Assembly: GCA_944548615.1 (NCBI GenBank)
Contig: OX155961.1
Coordinates: 33,827,134-33,891,133 of the forward strand
DNA: 64,000 nt
Reading direction: 5' to 3'
Source of the DNA: Micropterix aruncella
Lineage: Eukaryota > Arthropoda > Insecta > Lepidoptera > Micropterigidae
The notes below the pieces were generated by a model that was given only the letters and a program-made list of their open reading frames with translations, ran no database searches and had not been told where the DNA came from. This document shows, piece after piece, positions 1 through 14,334 of the stretch (position 1 is its first letter; every line of letters begins with the position of its first letter). The position numbers and the translations under genes were made by a program.

Positions 1-292
1 TTAGCACAATCGTAGTCGTAGCGGATGTAAGCATCAAACCGAAATTGATAATCTGTGTTGTTGACTGCAAATACGATGTGACATAGCTATATACCCAAAA
101 GTTTCCAAATATAACAAACTTCAGTATCAATATTATTCCGATTAATAATAAGCCGTAGATTTTATAAAATAGGCCTCTTTGCACGACGACATTTTCTTTG
201 ATATGAGCTTTGTCGATGGCGAAAACTACGGTCAATATATTAATAACTTGATTTGTCAGTGCGCAAAAACTTGTCATCCCTAAAAAATACAT
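1..292 (-). CDS. Gustatory receptor, first exon, cut by the window edge (GR1)
   Basis: Reading the minus strand from the ATG at 292, the frame stays open to the window edge (about 97 codons). It starts MYFLGMTSFCALTNQ and continues with the same membrane segments as the complete GRs at 9.8-11.7 kb and 31.9-35.1 kb, including a hydrophobic run around residues 45-63. By family knowledge it is an insect 7tm_7 gustatory receptor, a ligand-gated cation channel of taste neurons with an intracellular N-terminus. No stop or frameshift is visible, but the C-terminal part lies outside the window, so intactness cannot be judged. Its start and upstream block match those of the other copies. Confidence 0.88.
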   Translation of the reverse strand, partial: MYFLGMTSFCALTNQVINILTVVFAIDKAHIKENVVVQRGLFYKIYGLLLIGIILILKFVIFGNFWVYSYVTSYLQSTTQIINFGLMLTSATTTIVL

Positions 293-849
293 CTTGAGAA
301 AATTTTGGATTTTTTAAAATATTTTTTCACAATAAATTTTCAAACGATTCGAATGATAACCAGCTAAATAACCGACTATTTCATTCAACTCACATAATAG
401 AATTGCTCCTTAAGTCCAATTGCTACTTACGAAAATAAAGGCCATTTCATTATATTCCTGTCAATTTACCACGATAATACGATTAATCATTTATAGTAAT
501 CAGTATTTAGTATCATAATTTAGTTTATTAATACAAATATAATAATGAAAATCAATGAATTTGTAAAACAATCTCACTCGTAATGACGCGCTATTGTGTT
601 GCTTATCAATCAGCGCTTTGACCGGATTGTGAGTCCACGCGTTTTCGCCCTAGCGCAAAAAAATCGGTTATTATCAAATTCGGTGTGATTTTCGTGTGTG
701 TGTCGCGTGTGTTTGTACCTCACACTAGTTTTCTAGAACTGGCTGAAAGTTATTCTTGGTTATCAATGATTACACCAGTAGGTAAGAAACATGTTTGTTT
801 CCATATTTTGATATGGTTTTTTAAGGCATGTTATTTTATTCAAATGTGC
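293..849. other. Duplicated GR 5' flank, then unassigned DNA
   Basis: From 293 to about 560 the sequence matches the DNA upstream of the other GR first exons (11.7-12.0, 12.5-12.85, 17.5-17.8, 25.5-25.9 and 35.1-35.4 kb), so the duplication unit included the presumed promoter. From about 560 to 849 I see no gene. Confidence 0.6.
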
Positions 850-3800
850 ACGGGAGGGCAAAAATGGGTATGAGGTACCCCATCTTGCCCCTCGAAGAAA
901 ATTATGAATTCTTTATGACACTTTATGAACCTTTAAATTTAATTGCGTCTTATCTTATTTCGGGATGGTGAGAAATTATAAAATAAAGACGGAGACGGGG
1001 AATTGGAGTGAATAGAGTATGAAAATGCGGAACATGTTGTAATTAAGGGGAAAATCGGATATAAGTTAGCGTCGAAAACATAGTCTGTTCCACAACCAAC
1101 CCTCGAATAAAAAGTTAAAGAAGCTCGTGTAGCCCTAGAAGACCCCGCTGCTCCTGCAACTTTGGTAAAAAATCGTTTAGGCCCAAAAAAGCGAACATTT
1201 TCTGATCACAAAGAAAAAGAACTTTGCAACTATATAATGGATATGGAGAGTCGTTTTTATTAACAAAAGATTTAAAAGCTGTCGCATACACTCTGGCAGT
1301 AAAAAATTTTAATTAACATATCTTCAACTCTGAAAAAGAAAAAGCTAGCAAAGATTAAGATTAAGTCCAGGGTTTTTAAAGAGCCATCCAGAATTGTAGA
1401 TACCAAAACCAGAAAGCACTTCAGCTACACATGCCTCTGGGTTTAATAAACAAGCTGTTGAGCAGTTTTTAACTTCCTCGGCAACGTCTATAATGAGGAA
1501 ATACTTTCGCCGGACAGAATTTATATTGTGTAGAAACAGGAGTTTCGGTGGTACCTAATACAAAGTCAAGAATTATTTTACGAAAAAGCAGAAAACAAGT
1601 GGAATTGAAACTTCTGCAAAGAGAGGTACTACAATAACTATAGAAATACATGCTACAATAAATATAGACCAATTCATGCCTCCAATGATGGTGTTCCCAA
1701 GAAAGAGAATGGACCCACAGCTAATGCTGAATGCTGCTCCTGGAGATTGGGATGTTTGTAGCGATTCTGGCTGAATGACAGCTGAATTACTTCTTTTCTG
1801 GTTTAAAAAGTTTGTTGAATTTAGTAGGGCAACGGTTGATCGACATGTACTGTTGTTGTTAGATGGACACAACACACACACACAAAACCTTGACGTCATT
1901 AAGGAAGCTCGTTCCCATAGGGTTATTATATTATGCTTCTCCCCACAAACGACTCATCGACTTCAAGCCACCGACGTAGCATACATGAGGCGCTTGTGCG
2001 CATACTACGACCAACAATTCACAGCCTGGCTTCGGAGCAATCCAGGGATGGTGGTAACTGTCTGGCAAGTAGCAGAGATTTTAAATAAAGCCTTTATTCA
2101 GGCTTCTACAATGGCAACGGATTGGCAACGGATTCAAAAAATGTGGGATTTGGCCATAGTTTAGTCAGTTAGTTTTTCTTGGGCTATTTCCCGCACTTGG
2201 CCTCTTGATTGGGCCGTTGTGCGTGGCTCATGTTTCTATTTATGTTACTCCAGCCAACCCAGGCTGTCCCAGAAGGTTAGCAGCCTGTTTAGGTTTCTAC
2301 AGGCCTCAGAAACAGATGCTGGAGATTGTAGTATTCTTGCCCGTTGCTCTACCACGCTCCTGCATTCCATGAGCACATTCTATGGCGTTTCTTCTTCCTC
2401 CATGCATCCTCTGCATAGAGGGCTGTCTGTCACACCTATGGTAAACAGGTGTTTGTTTAGGGGACAGTGGCCTGTCATAGTACCTATGACTTTACGGATT
2501 TTGACCCTTTTTAATCTGGTGAGGTTGCGGGCAAGTTTTTTAGGCGCTTGCGGAACCGCGTTCTTTGTTTGCCTGCATCCTGGGTTTTTTTTCACATTCT
2601 TTAAGGTGGGTTTCGTCGGTCTTCCTGCGTAGCCATGTTTTTATTTGGGCCTAGGGTATGGGCATCAAGGGTTCCGGTCCATATACTATTTCCTTTGATC
2701 CCCTTTTGTCCAGTTCGTCTGCCGCGTCGTTGTCCAGTGAGTCGCTGTGCCCCTTAATCCATTGCAGGGTCACTCTATTTGACCCTGCAATGGATTGAAG
2801 CGCATTGTGGCATTCCAGTAGAAGGACAGAGGTTATAGTATTTTTTGCTAGCGCTTGTAGCACGGAGGCACTGTCGGAGACAAATTACAAGACAAATAGG
2901 TCTCCGACATCTTTGGCTGCAACTGCCTGTGCTGCTCTGGTGATTCCAATGCATTCTGCTTGGAAGATCGTATTTAAGGTGCCTAGGGTAGTTGATATTT
3001 TGATGTTTATGTAGATCATTTGGAAGACGCCGGCACCGGTACCTTGAGTGGTTTTGGAGCCATCTGTGTATATCCTTACTTCATTTGTACCAGAGTGATC
3101 TGCTGGTTCTGCAATGAGTTGGATATTGTATCTACGATCAAAGACATGATGGCATATTATTCTGTCCATGGGTGCGTCCAGAAGAGGTATTTCTTCTAGA
3201 ACCCGTTTCAGAATTTTTGAGTGTGGTGTTTCTGTGTTTTGTTTCCACAGTCCATTTGCTCTTAGTCTTAGAGCGGCTGCCTTAACCTCCTCTTGGATGA
3301 CAAGATCCAGAGGTCTCATGTTTAGGAGGTACTCTAGTGCGGCCGATGGTGTGGTTCTCATACATCCAGTGGCTGCTACACACGCTAAGCGTTGCAGGCT
3401 CTGGAGTCCCGCTTTCACTGTGGTCAGTTGTGTTCTGGGCCACCATATAACTGATCCATAAGTCAGAGAGGGCCTGATGACCGATGTGTACAGCCAGAGT
3501 GTGATTTTTGGGTTGAGACCCCATTGTTTCCCCACTAGTCTCCGACATTGCCAAAAAGTTAGGCAGGCCCTCTTTATTTTGGCATCGATATGACTCGCCC
3601 ACTTTAATTTACTGTCAAGGATGACTCCCAGATATTTCAATTGTGTTGACAGGGAGAGTTTGGTGTTGAATAATTTTGGTACATGTAGTTCTGGTAACTT
3701 CCTCTTGTTGATGAAGAGGATGAGTTCTGTCTTTTTCGGATTTACTGACAATTTATGTTAGTCACACCATTTTTCTACTATCTGCAAAGCTGAGCGCATG

Positions 3801-3991
3801 ACTTTACATAGCATATTTTCTGCGTTTCCATTTATCATTTTTGTTAGGTCGTCGGCATAACCAATAGTAGTGTAACCCCTTTCATTAAGTGTTTTTATGA
3901 GGCTGTCCACTACTATGTTCCATAGAAGTGGTGATAGGACCCCTCCTTGGGGACATCCTTTAACTACCTTCGCTCTTGTGGTAGTATTCAT

Positions 3992-5120
3992 TCATCGCGG
4001 TGTAGTAGAGCGTCTAGTGGTAGCACCTTTCAGGTTACTCTAGCCGGCTCTCTTTACGGAGGGTGGAGAACCACACTGGTCCACAGGCGCTCTACAAATC
4101 TCTCACCAGTGGCTCCAAGTAGCTGTTGTACACGCAGCAGCCACACCGCGGTAAACCACGTCGGCTCGTGGACTAAACCTGGTTTAGGGGGGCCTGCACG
4201 CTTCGGTGGACAGGTCTGATTGCGGATACCTCCTGCATAGTGTACGAAGACTGGCCCGGCGAAGACAGCAACTCGACAGCTTATAAGCGACGGATGTTGG
4301 CGGAAGCGGCGGGACAGCACGGCATCGCGGAAGGCCTAGGGCGTCCGGTTGAGGGCTAAAAACCGGCGGCCAGAAACTGCATCCCTCTTTCCTCCAATCG
4401 TGGCGGATCTCCGCTCCATTGGCGCACGGATTGCAGGGACGAGAGAGTGAGTCTGCACCAGCGCAACCGCTTACTCACTGTAAACCATTCACGCGCAGAT
4501 GACCTCTAGCTTTTGAATATCGGACCGGATTGTACCCAAGACCTGCGGCGATAGTGCATTGGTGGTGGGGTCGTGTCTTGATGGGATATCGGCTCTAGCT
4601 GGAAGTACACGTAGGCGGTCAGGCGAGAGCGGTCGCTCTTCGGACTCACGGTGTTGAGAGGACGAGCTCGGCAGCACGCCTGACAACAAGGCAGCCCTAT
4701 TTAGGGACGCACTGCCTTCCCTAATCCAGGGAGGGGCCTAGAAAAGGTGGCCTAAACAAAGCTCACACCAAAACCTTCTCATCTATAAAGATGTGTTAAA
4801 AAGGCACCTAACCGCCAGTGGTATTCCACCTGGGAGCTGGGAGAGGGCTGCTCACAAACGCAGCGAGTAAAGAGTTTGAGGAAGCCCGGCTTGAAAACCT
4901 CGACTCGAACCGCCAACAGCGCAAAACTCGTCCGAAGCCCAATTACACATATACTTACAATGACTGCGGTGAACTCTACTGTAGTCGTTGTAATCGGACC
5001 TTCAAAAACAAACTGGGATTCACGAGTCACTTCCGCGCGCATATTCGAAAAAGTCCTGTCAACGAAGAGGTCGCCGTCGTCGGATCACGATGAGGAGGAC
5101 GTCATCATCATCATATCATC
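3992..5120 (+). mobile_element. Internally deleted LINE: G+C-rich 5' UTR joined to the ORF2 C-terminus
   Basis: This 1.13 kb insert is flanked by the 9-bp duplication AGTATTCAT (3983-3991 and 5121-5129) and interrupts the RT of the minus-strand LINE. Its first ~790 bp are G+C-rich and non-coding, like a LINE 5' UTR. The rest encodes only the extreme C-terminus of an endonuclease/reverse-transcriptase LINE and ends in a run of TCA/ATC triplets. RT and endonuclease are absent, so it could move only by using another element's enzymes. Confidence 0.75.
4784..5093 (+). pseudogene. LINE ORF2 C-terminal tail with C2H2 finger
   Basis: One frame reads YKDVLKRHLTASGIPPGSW. After a frameshift near 4865 it continues EFEEARLENLDSNRQQRKTR and then a C2H2 finger (CGELYCSRCNRTF, then HFRAH). 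This arrangement is the usual end of a widespread animal LINE ORF2. It lies directly after the 5' UTR-like part, which shows the internal deletion. Confidence 0.75.
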
Positions 5121-6051
5121 AGTATTCATCACTATCTGGACCGCCCTTTTGCTAACCAGTTCGTGGGGATTTGGCCATACGATTGAACATTTTTCTTCGA
5201 TATATATTTTGCTCAATCATTGACCACAGATATTCCACAAACAGAGAGATTATTCATCACTGAAGCATTGCCAGAAACAGATACGTCCGACAACCGAGCA
5301 ACAGATCCAAATAGACTATTCGCATCAACTGATGCTTCAGTTGTACTTGAGACGATAACGGCCTCAAAAATACCTGCAAAGATAACCAGTTTCGACAGTT
5401 AACGATTCTGACAAAATAACTATTGACAAACCACTGATATGCCGCGTGCTCGTTATCATGACAGGATGCTCCACTTGGATGAACAATATCGAAATAGATC
5501 AAAGGCTAACTACTACACCATCAGTATTTTCTATTGTTAGTCCACAGCAAGTGATGCCTAATCCTGCAACTCGCAACATTTCACGCTTGACAAGGAAACG
5601 AGAAAAAACGGCTATCATAACTTCCTCTCTGAATAAAACTTGATAAGAAGAAACAAATAAAAAAACTGGCAGAAGATGACAAAAACAGAAAAAGAGAGGT
5701 AAAAGAACAAAAAGAATAAGAAAGTCGAAAAAATAAGAAGAAAACCAACAATAATCCTAATTCGTCACTAGAATGTGACAACGATTAAAATAATATCCAT
5801 TGGTTTTATAGCAATGGAAAATACTTGGATCCAAATGAAGGATGGGTCGCATGTTCTCTTTGTCGGAATTGGGCATACTATAGCTGTGCTGGGATAGATG
5901 ACGAGGACGACGAGGCAGTATTTGTTTGCTAGTTTTGCAACCAAAAATAGAATATGTCTCCCATATTACCCCATAGGGTACCCGTCTTACGCTACCTAGA
6001 AGGCAAGATACCCCTGGGTGTTGGACATTTTTGACAAAATTGGTCTTTTTT

Positions 6052-6117
6052 TCTATGAGTATAAAGTCAAGCTTCTATGAGTGTAAAGTCAAGCTTCTAT
6101 GAGTGTAAAGTCAACCC
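6052..6117 (+). repeat. 22-bp tandem repeat, three copies
   Basis: The unit tctatgagtgtaaagtcaag plus two bases repeats at 6052, 6074 and 6096 with one or two differences. It sits just inside the right end of the pogo-like element, where transposase-binding subterminal repeats are often found; that role is inference. Confidence 0.85.
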
Positions 6118-6142
6118 AGTCTTGCCCCTCCCCCCCCCCCCC

Positions 6143-9294
<3,152 letters not shown>

Positions 9295-9832
9295 CAAAAA
9301 AGGATTAATCAGAGCTGCGACAGGACATGGCAAAGGACTATTTTAACCAAAAGAATAATTTAAAATTAAAAAAACACGCCTAGCGGTACAAAAAGGTAAC
9401 TATTGTATTTATAACTATTAGGAACATTTTTTTTACACAGAAAAGCACGTTAGGATTTTTCATTTTATATTTAAACAATTTAGGTAATTAACGATACTCG
9501 GGATGACAAAGATTCTAACAATACCAAACAATCGTTTCAAACGTTTAGAAATTATAATGATTTAATGAAACGGAAAACATACATACATAAACACTGAACA
9601 TACATATTACATACATATTGCACTCCTTTTTTGTTTGGCAGTCATGTTAAAACAAAGTGCTCGCACTGAATACAAAACAAATGAGTGTGACCATTGCAAA
9701 AGAAGAGTTACTATTCTATTATACAACCTCGTCTAAATATGATACAGTATGAGCTAAGCCTCACATTTTACAATATTTCTGAATGTATATTTATGCACAA
9801 AGTTTAAAAAAATATATTTTTAATATTTGACA
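9295..9832. other. Duplicated GR 3' flank
   Basis: Non-coding DNA matching 31.36-31.93 kb and, more weakly, 14.86-15.05 and 44.1-44.57 kb. It belongs to the duplicated GR unit downstream of the receptor stop codon. Confidence 0.65.
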
Positions 9833-11707
9833 TTATTTTCGTTGATCAAACTGTAATAGAATAAACACAAATGTCACGATATTTCCTAAAACTTTCAGGG
9901 CTAAACTGACTTCAATATCGAAAACATCGAAAATGGTAATTTTTAATTTACGATTTTTCATCAGCTTCTTCAAACACGTCAATTCAGCGGCCTCTTTCAA
10001 ATCTGAAAGTTTATTAAAATTATTAATTATAATAGAATTTATATATATAAATACTTTAAAGTAACATTGTAATAATCTCACTGTATTCTGGGGATACCGA
10101 TAACATATACACTATTGAATAGCAATCTAAATATTCTTGTTTTAGTAGGTCGCATGCCAGCATAACAACGCAGAATATCAATAGGTCGTGAGTAAACCAG
10201 ATGGCGTCAGTGGAAAATAGCGTGCCCTAATAATATAAATAAAGATTATTGTTTTGTAATTCAATTTTCGCTTCAATCGAAATAGGTAAATTTAAAGATT
10301 ACCTACCTTAAAATATATGGTGGTAGTGAAGTCTATTAACAAGAAATAGAATGATTGCAGAAGGTAGAAGATCATCTGTAAAAAGGGCGTTTTTCATATC
10401 TAAATGTAACATTTACTTTATACAGATAATGGGGTGTTCGTGGCAACACGACAAACATTTGAAGGGGTGCAAGTTACTGTTAGTAAAACGAAATGAGAAA
10501 ACAGTTTTTTTAATGAAGTAAGATGTGTTTAGATAAAAAAAAAAGATATTTTTTATGAATATTATTCTACATGAAAACTGAGTTATTAGTTATGTCTAAA
10601 TTTTTGATTTTGCCCTATGTTAAGAAAAAAAGTATCTGAAAATTGAAAATAAATAATGCTTTTCCTCAGTAACCGAGGCCTAAATCATAAAAGTAATAAG
10701 GGTCTTTCAACAAAGCTGTGCACGTACAATAAGAAATTGTATCAAGAAAATATTAATATGTTTTTTTGGAATAAAGAAGTAAAAAAAATATTGTTTAATT
10801 TCACATAATCCGCATTAAACTAAACAAGAAAAGCTTGCCATGGAGACGCGAACAATCCAAACAACGACAAAAACTAAAACATTAAAAGCACACTTGCTTG
10901 CATATTATTCATTGAATTTGCCAATGCGGTCATTTTAAAAATCTTCAAATAAACCTCGGTCATAAATTTTACTCCGGACTCTTTATTACTGTTGCCCTCG
11001 TCATTAAAGGGTAAAACATTTATTATTTTGCTTATATTGACGAATCTTGTATTTTTTATAGTAAAGCTTTCGTGGCTTATTGTCACGTTCTTGAGTGTTA
11101 CTTTCCAGTAGCTGACCAGCTGCAGCTTGAAGTCATGAAGACTGGATAAAATCGATAATATATCGTCGAGAAATTGCAACATTTGTAAATCTATCACAAA
11201 ATCACAGAAGGTCGTGATGCAAAATCCATTGCTAAAGTATCGATATCCGTAAGAGTATACGTCCGTGGCAACTGCTACGTTTAAAGTAACAATAACAATT
11301 ATTTTATAAATAGTAGAAAAAGAATCAAAGCTGCTTTTAGGGCAATGGTGTGTGAAATCTTTGAGGTCTTTGACGCAGTTCGCGAATTGCAAGTTCAAAC
11401 GGCTATTTATGAGTTTTATTACAATAGCGGTCGTAGCGGATGTAATCATCAAACTGAAGTTGATAAATTGTGTTGTCGACTGCAAATAAGATGTGACGTA
11501 GGTATACACCCAAAAGTTTCCAAATATAATGAACTTCAGAACCAATATTATTCCGATTAATAATAAGCCGTAGATTTTATAAAGTAGGCCTCTTTGCACG
11601 ACGACATTATCTTTGATACGAGCTTTATCAATGGCGAAAACGATGGTCAATATAATAATAACTTGTTTCGTCAGTGCGCAAAAACTTGTTTTTCCTAAAA
11701 AATACAT
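9833..11707 (-). CDS. Gustatory receptor, complete, four exons, about 397 aa (GR2)
   Basis: The exons are 11707-10898 (810 nt), 10375-10307 (69), 10226-10082 (145) and 10002-9833 (170), with intron phases 0, 0 and 1. Together they make one open frame of 1,194 nt. Exon 1 starts MYFLGKTSFCALTKQ and holds about four to five membrane segments (around residues 45-63, 81-101, 133-149 and 161-185). Exon 2 is a membrane helix (IFYLLQSFYFLLIDF). Exon 4 ends with the GR C-terminal signature region (KVLGNIVTFVFILLQF) and TAA. Length and the final hQF motif fit the insect 7tm_7 family, tetrameric ligand-gated channels of taste neurons, probably a bitter-type receptor. Intron 1 begins GCAAGT instead of GT; introns 2 and 3 begin GTAGGT and GTGAGA. 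The ligand is unknown. Confidence 0.92.
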
Positions 11708-12253
11708 TTTTTTTAAATTTCTGCTATTTCAAAATATTTTTTCACAATAAAATATAATTTGATTCGAATGATAATTAGCTAAATAACCAACTAGTTTACT
11801 CAACTCATAAAATAGAATTACTTCATAAGTCCAATTGCTTCTTCCATATTAATTAATTAGGATAATTAAAGCCATTTCCATATATTCCTGTCAATTTACC
11901 ACGGTAATATATTTTAATATGATTAATTTTTTGAAGTAATCAGTATTTATTTAGTTTCATAATTTAGTTTATTAATACGAATTTAATAATAAAACGAAAT
12001 TAATTGTTAAACAAAACTGTTTTATTAAATTCATTTATTCATTGTCTACCTACATAGACATTCAAGTGGAAGAGCACAAAAAAAAGAAAAATAATGTACA
12101 AATTAGGAATCGTTATAATATGTTACATTTATTCGTAATTTATACCGTCTTAATTTAGGTATACTACTATCTGAGCCCAGGTTAAATAGTGCATAAATTA
12201 GCGCATAAAAAGTGCAACTCCTGCGTTGAGGCGAGCTTACTTCCTGAGTCATA
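11708..12253. other. Duplicated GR 5' flank
   Basis: Non-coding; to about 12.0 kb it matches the upstream blocks of the other GR copies. The remainder shows no feature. Confidence 0.6.
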
Positions 12254-12319
12254 TTAAAGTGTCACGGTTATGTCAGATAAAAGAAAGTAAATTATATTAT
12301 ACTCGTGTATGAAAACTAT

Positions 12320-12540
12320 TGCAAATACGATGTGACGTGGGTATACAGTATACACCCAAAAGTTTCTAAATATAATGATCTTCAGAAACAATATTATTCC
12401 CATTAATAATAAGCAGTAAATTTTATAAAATAAACCGCTTTGTACAACAACATTTTCTTTAATACGAGCAATTGCAAAAGTGTCAATTGCAAAAACGACG
12501 GTCAATATATTATTAAACTTGTTTCGTCGGTGCGCAAAAA
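12320..12540 (-). pseudogene. GR exon 1 fragment (GR3 remnant)
   Basis: The minus strand reads FAIDT, then ARIKENVVVQSGLFYKIYCL and FRNFWVYTV, matching residues about 22-70 of the intact receptors. The start codon region is deleted (sequence jumps from the tgcgcaaaaa block into 5' flank), there is an insertion in the FAIDKARIK motif, and homology stops near 12,320. The normal upstream block continues to about 12.85 kb. Confidence 0.85.
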
Positions 12541-13099
12541 TCTTTTCAATAACATTTCTGCTTTTAAAAAGAATTTTTCACAATAAATATTCAATTGGTT
12601 CGAATGACAAACAGCTAAATTACAAACTATTTATTTTAGCTCACATAATATAATTGCTTCATGAGTCCAATTGCTTCTATAATAATAATTGATTTAGGTA
12701 ATTGAAGCCATTTCATTATATTTATTAATTTACCATAGTAATGCATTTTAATATGATTAATCAGTTAAAGTATTTAGTAAATATGTAATGGCATAATTTA
12801 GTTCGTAGTAGTTATACGAATTAAATAAAAAACTGAAGAAATATTTAAGTAAAACTTCTAATTACTACGTCAAACAATATTTCACACTTTATTAAATAGT
12901 AATTACTGCAAGTGAGTAGTTATGTATGTGTAGTTTAATCATAATACAATTCTTTTTAAGCATATTAGATAAAAATAAATAAATACATATGAAGTGGTAT
13001 CATTATAAAAATAAATCGCTTGTGTTGCCTAAAGTTTCCCGGCAAGTAGCCAAGGATTTTGAGCGTGATGGCTCTTCGAGAAAGAGGTTTACCTGGTGA
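12541..13099. other. GR 5' flank and interspersed repeat
   Basis: To about 12.85 kb this matches other GR upstream blocks. At 13,010-13,090 lies a short dispersed repeat (cttgtgttgcctaaagtttc) also present near 26.0, 38.05 and 52.7 kb. No gene. Confidence 0.6.
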
Positions 13100-13545
13100 A
13101 AGTTCAAGTTAAATATTCTTCATCTCCGTCGTTCCCTCATTACTGAGGATCGTGGCCACTACACAACAATTTGCCTACGAGGCTTCTACACTTCGATCTG
13201 TCTTCTGCATGGCGGGTCGCAGATTGTACAGGCCCTTTTATTACTTCTTTGATCAGGTCGTTCCATCTGGCCGGTGATCTGCCTCTGCGCATTTTCTCCA
13301 GATTCTCTGGGTTTCTCCTGGCAACATGACTGAAGTACTGCAAGACCCTTCTCATGCATACGGTGGAGAGCCTCACTTGGATGCCGAGTTCTTTAAGAAC
13401 AGATTTGCGGCGTGATGTCCATGAGATTCCTAGCATTTTACGCCAACACCACATCTCCAGTGCATCAATTTTGGTGCGTATACGAGCCTTCAGAGTCCAT
13501 GTCTCTAATGAATAGAGAAAGATCCATGGGATTCCTAGCATTTTA
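13100..13545 (-). mobile_element. LINE 3' end (endonuclease/RT family), 5'-truncated
   Basis: The minus strand encodes the ORF2 C-terminus: ETWTLKARIRTKIDALEMWC, then RKMLGISWTSRRKSVLKELG and QYFSHVARRNPENLE, ending GHDPQ and a stop. This is the usual tail of an RT LINE abundant in Lepidoptera. A short duplication makes the LGI(P/S)W motif appear twice. A sister copy is at 19.1-19.74 kb. Confidence 0.82.
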
Positions 13546-13559
13546 CGCCAAATTTACGT

Positions 13560-13720
13560 TAAAATAACATTGTTCAGCAATAATCCTGAGTCGCACATCA
13601 AGATTTTCATCGGATGCAATTTCGTCGTGGAAATATTTCCATTTCATCTCGAAAATATATTTAAAGCGTTCACATTACTTTCCCTCTTCAGAATCTGGTG
13701 GGCCGAAAAAGTATTTTTTT
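13560..13720 (-). repeat. Interspersed repeat family A, fragment
   Basis: On the minus strand it shows the family A signature (ccaccag, then gaagagggaaagtaatgtga and aacgcttt). Other members are at 15.6, 26.1, 28.1, 36.95, 47.2 and 50.5 kb. The ORFs overlapping it are repeat translations. Confidence 0.6.
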
Positions 13721-13799
13721 TTCAATCTAATCTCAAGATACAGAAATACAGCAAAAAATAATATCATCGAAGTTTTTATAAATTCATTTCACTTCCAGG

Positions 13800-14330
13800 T
13801 CCTGGTTATATTTATATGTATTTTAATCAGGATAACAATCTCTCCTAATTACTTGTATCTATTTCGGATGATAAATATGAGGTTAATAAAGTCGCCAATT
13901 AATTAGGTTAAAATACAATGTTACCTAGTAATAATGTAAAATCACTGGAAAACAGAATATACAATAGTTTGGAAAATATTTCATATAATCTAACACTTAC
14001 GAATGTTTTTATTATAGTATAGCTTTTTAAGTTATCTTTCAAAAGATATTACATATGAAACTTTCTACAGACTGCGTCTTCTGTAGGTTTGGTGGTCGGG
14101 TAAATACGTTTAATTATATACTAAGAATTAGTAGTTTTCGATGTTTCCGCGAATCAACATAAGATTCAGCGATTTGCACGATATTTCGACCTGGAAAACT
14201 GTCGAAACAGGTACAAGTGGAATGCAGATATTGCTATCCTGATTAAAAATAAGAATAGTTTCGTTTAGGTACAACCAGGATATAAAATGATTTAGGAGAA
14301 AGATAAACATTTGAGAAAGATAAAAATTTC
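13800..14330. pseudogene. Unrecognised conserved short reading frame, copy 1 (rearranged)
   Basis: On the plus strand near 14,150-14,240 one frame reads DLHDISTWKTVETGTSGMQI and stops. Related frames occur on the minus strand near 18.2 and 22.0 kb. The associated downstream block lies in the opposite orientation at 13.73-13.87 kb, so this copy has been inverted. I do not recognise the protein. Confidence 0.4.
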
Positions 14331-14334
14331 GATG

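Larger units (their letters stand above)
2159..5165 (-). mobile_element. 5'-truncated LINE with RNase H (R1/Jockey-like), itself interrupted
   Basis: The insertion is flanked by a 14-bp target-site duplication, GGGATTTGGCCATA, at 2145-2158 and 5166-5179. The 3' end on the minus strand is a short ACTAACTGACTAA-type tail abutting the left duplication. Excluding the nested element at 3992-5129, about 1.87 kb of this LINE remains, from within the reverse transcriptase to the 3' end. It landed in the transposase gene of the pogo-like element. Confidence 0.88.
2380..5165 (-). pseudogene. LINE ORF2 remnant: reverse transcriptase, RNase H, C-terminal Cys motif
   Basis: Reading the minus strand from 5165, the RT frame runs HELVSKRAVQIVMNT, is interrupted by the nested element, and resumes in frame at 3991 with the QGGVLSP and YADD motifs. 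RNase H follows near 3090-2680 with IYTDGSK, FQAECIGITRA, SDSAS and IKGHSDSLDNDAADEL, covering the four acidic catalytic positions. The C-terminal CRGCMEEEETP motif (2380-2595) is typical of these LINEs. In-frame stops lie at 3758-3760 and 2885-2887 and after the RNase H, and a frameshift lies near 2600, so it is inactive. The family copied its RNA into DNA at nicked target sites. Confidence 0.88.
965..5937 (+). pseudogene. Pogo-like transposase pseudogene (HTH, DDE, C-terminal Cys finger), split by LINE insertion
   Basis: The frame opens at ATG 965 (MVRNYKIKTETGNWSE) with a pipsqueak/CENP-B-like helix-turn-helix, including the recognisable stretch GKIGYKLASKT. A linker follows near 1190 (KKRTFSDHKEKELCNYIMDM). 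The DDE core lies at 1775-2158 (LLLDGHNTHTQ, then SPQTTHRLQATDV). The gene resumes at 5166 with GIWPYD and LTTDIPQTERL. It ends with a Cys-rich finger near 5850-5937 (GWVACSLCRNWAYYSCAGID), as in known pogo/Tigger-like transposases. In-frame stops occur near 1010 and after GIWPYD, and an 11-bp tandem duplication near 2110-2135 adds a frameshift. The protein would have bound the element ends and catalysed cut-and-paste transposition; it is clearly dead. Confidence 0.8.
850..6142 (+). mobile_element. Pogo-like (Tc1/mariner superfamily) DNA transposon, decayed, with nested LINEs
   Basis: The ends are imperfect inverted repeats. The left end reads gggagggcaaaaatgggt near 852. The right end, near 6115-6140, is the complement of a similar sequence (acccagtcttgcccctcccc). 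Between them lies a broken transposase gene (965-5937). A 3.0 kb retrotransposon composite (2159-5165) interrupts it. Three copies of a 22-bp repeat lie just inside the right end. Exact outer borders and a TA duplication could not be fixed. Confidence 0.7.

Noticed and set aside
9833..10226. In-frame TAA at the end of GR2 exon 3
   Set aside because: It lies beyond the GTGAGA donor; using that donor all copies keep the frame and join exon 4 in phase, so it is intronic.
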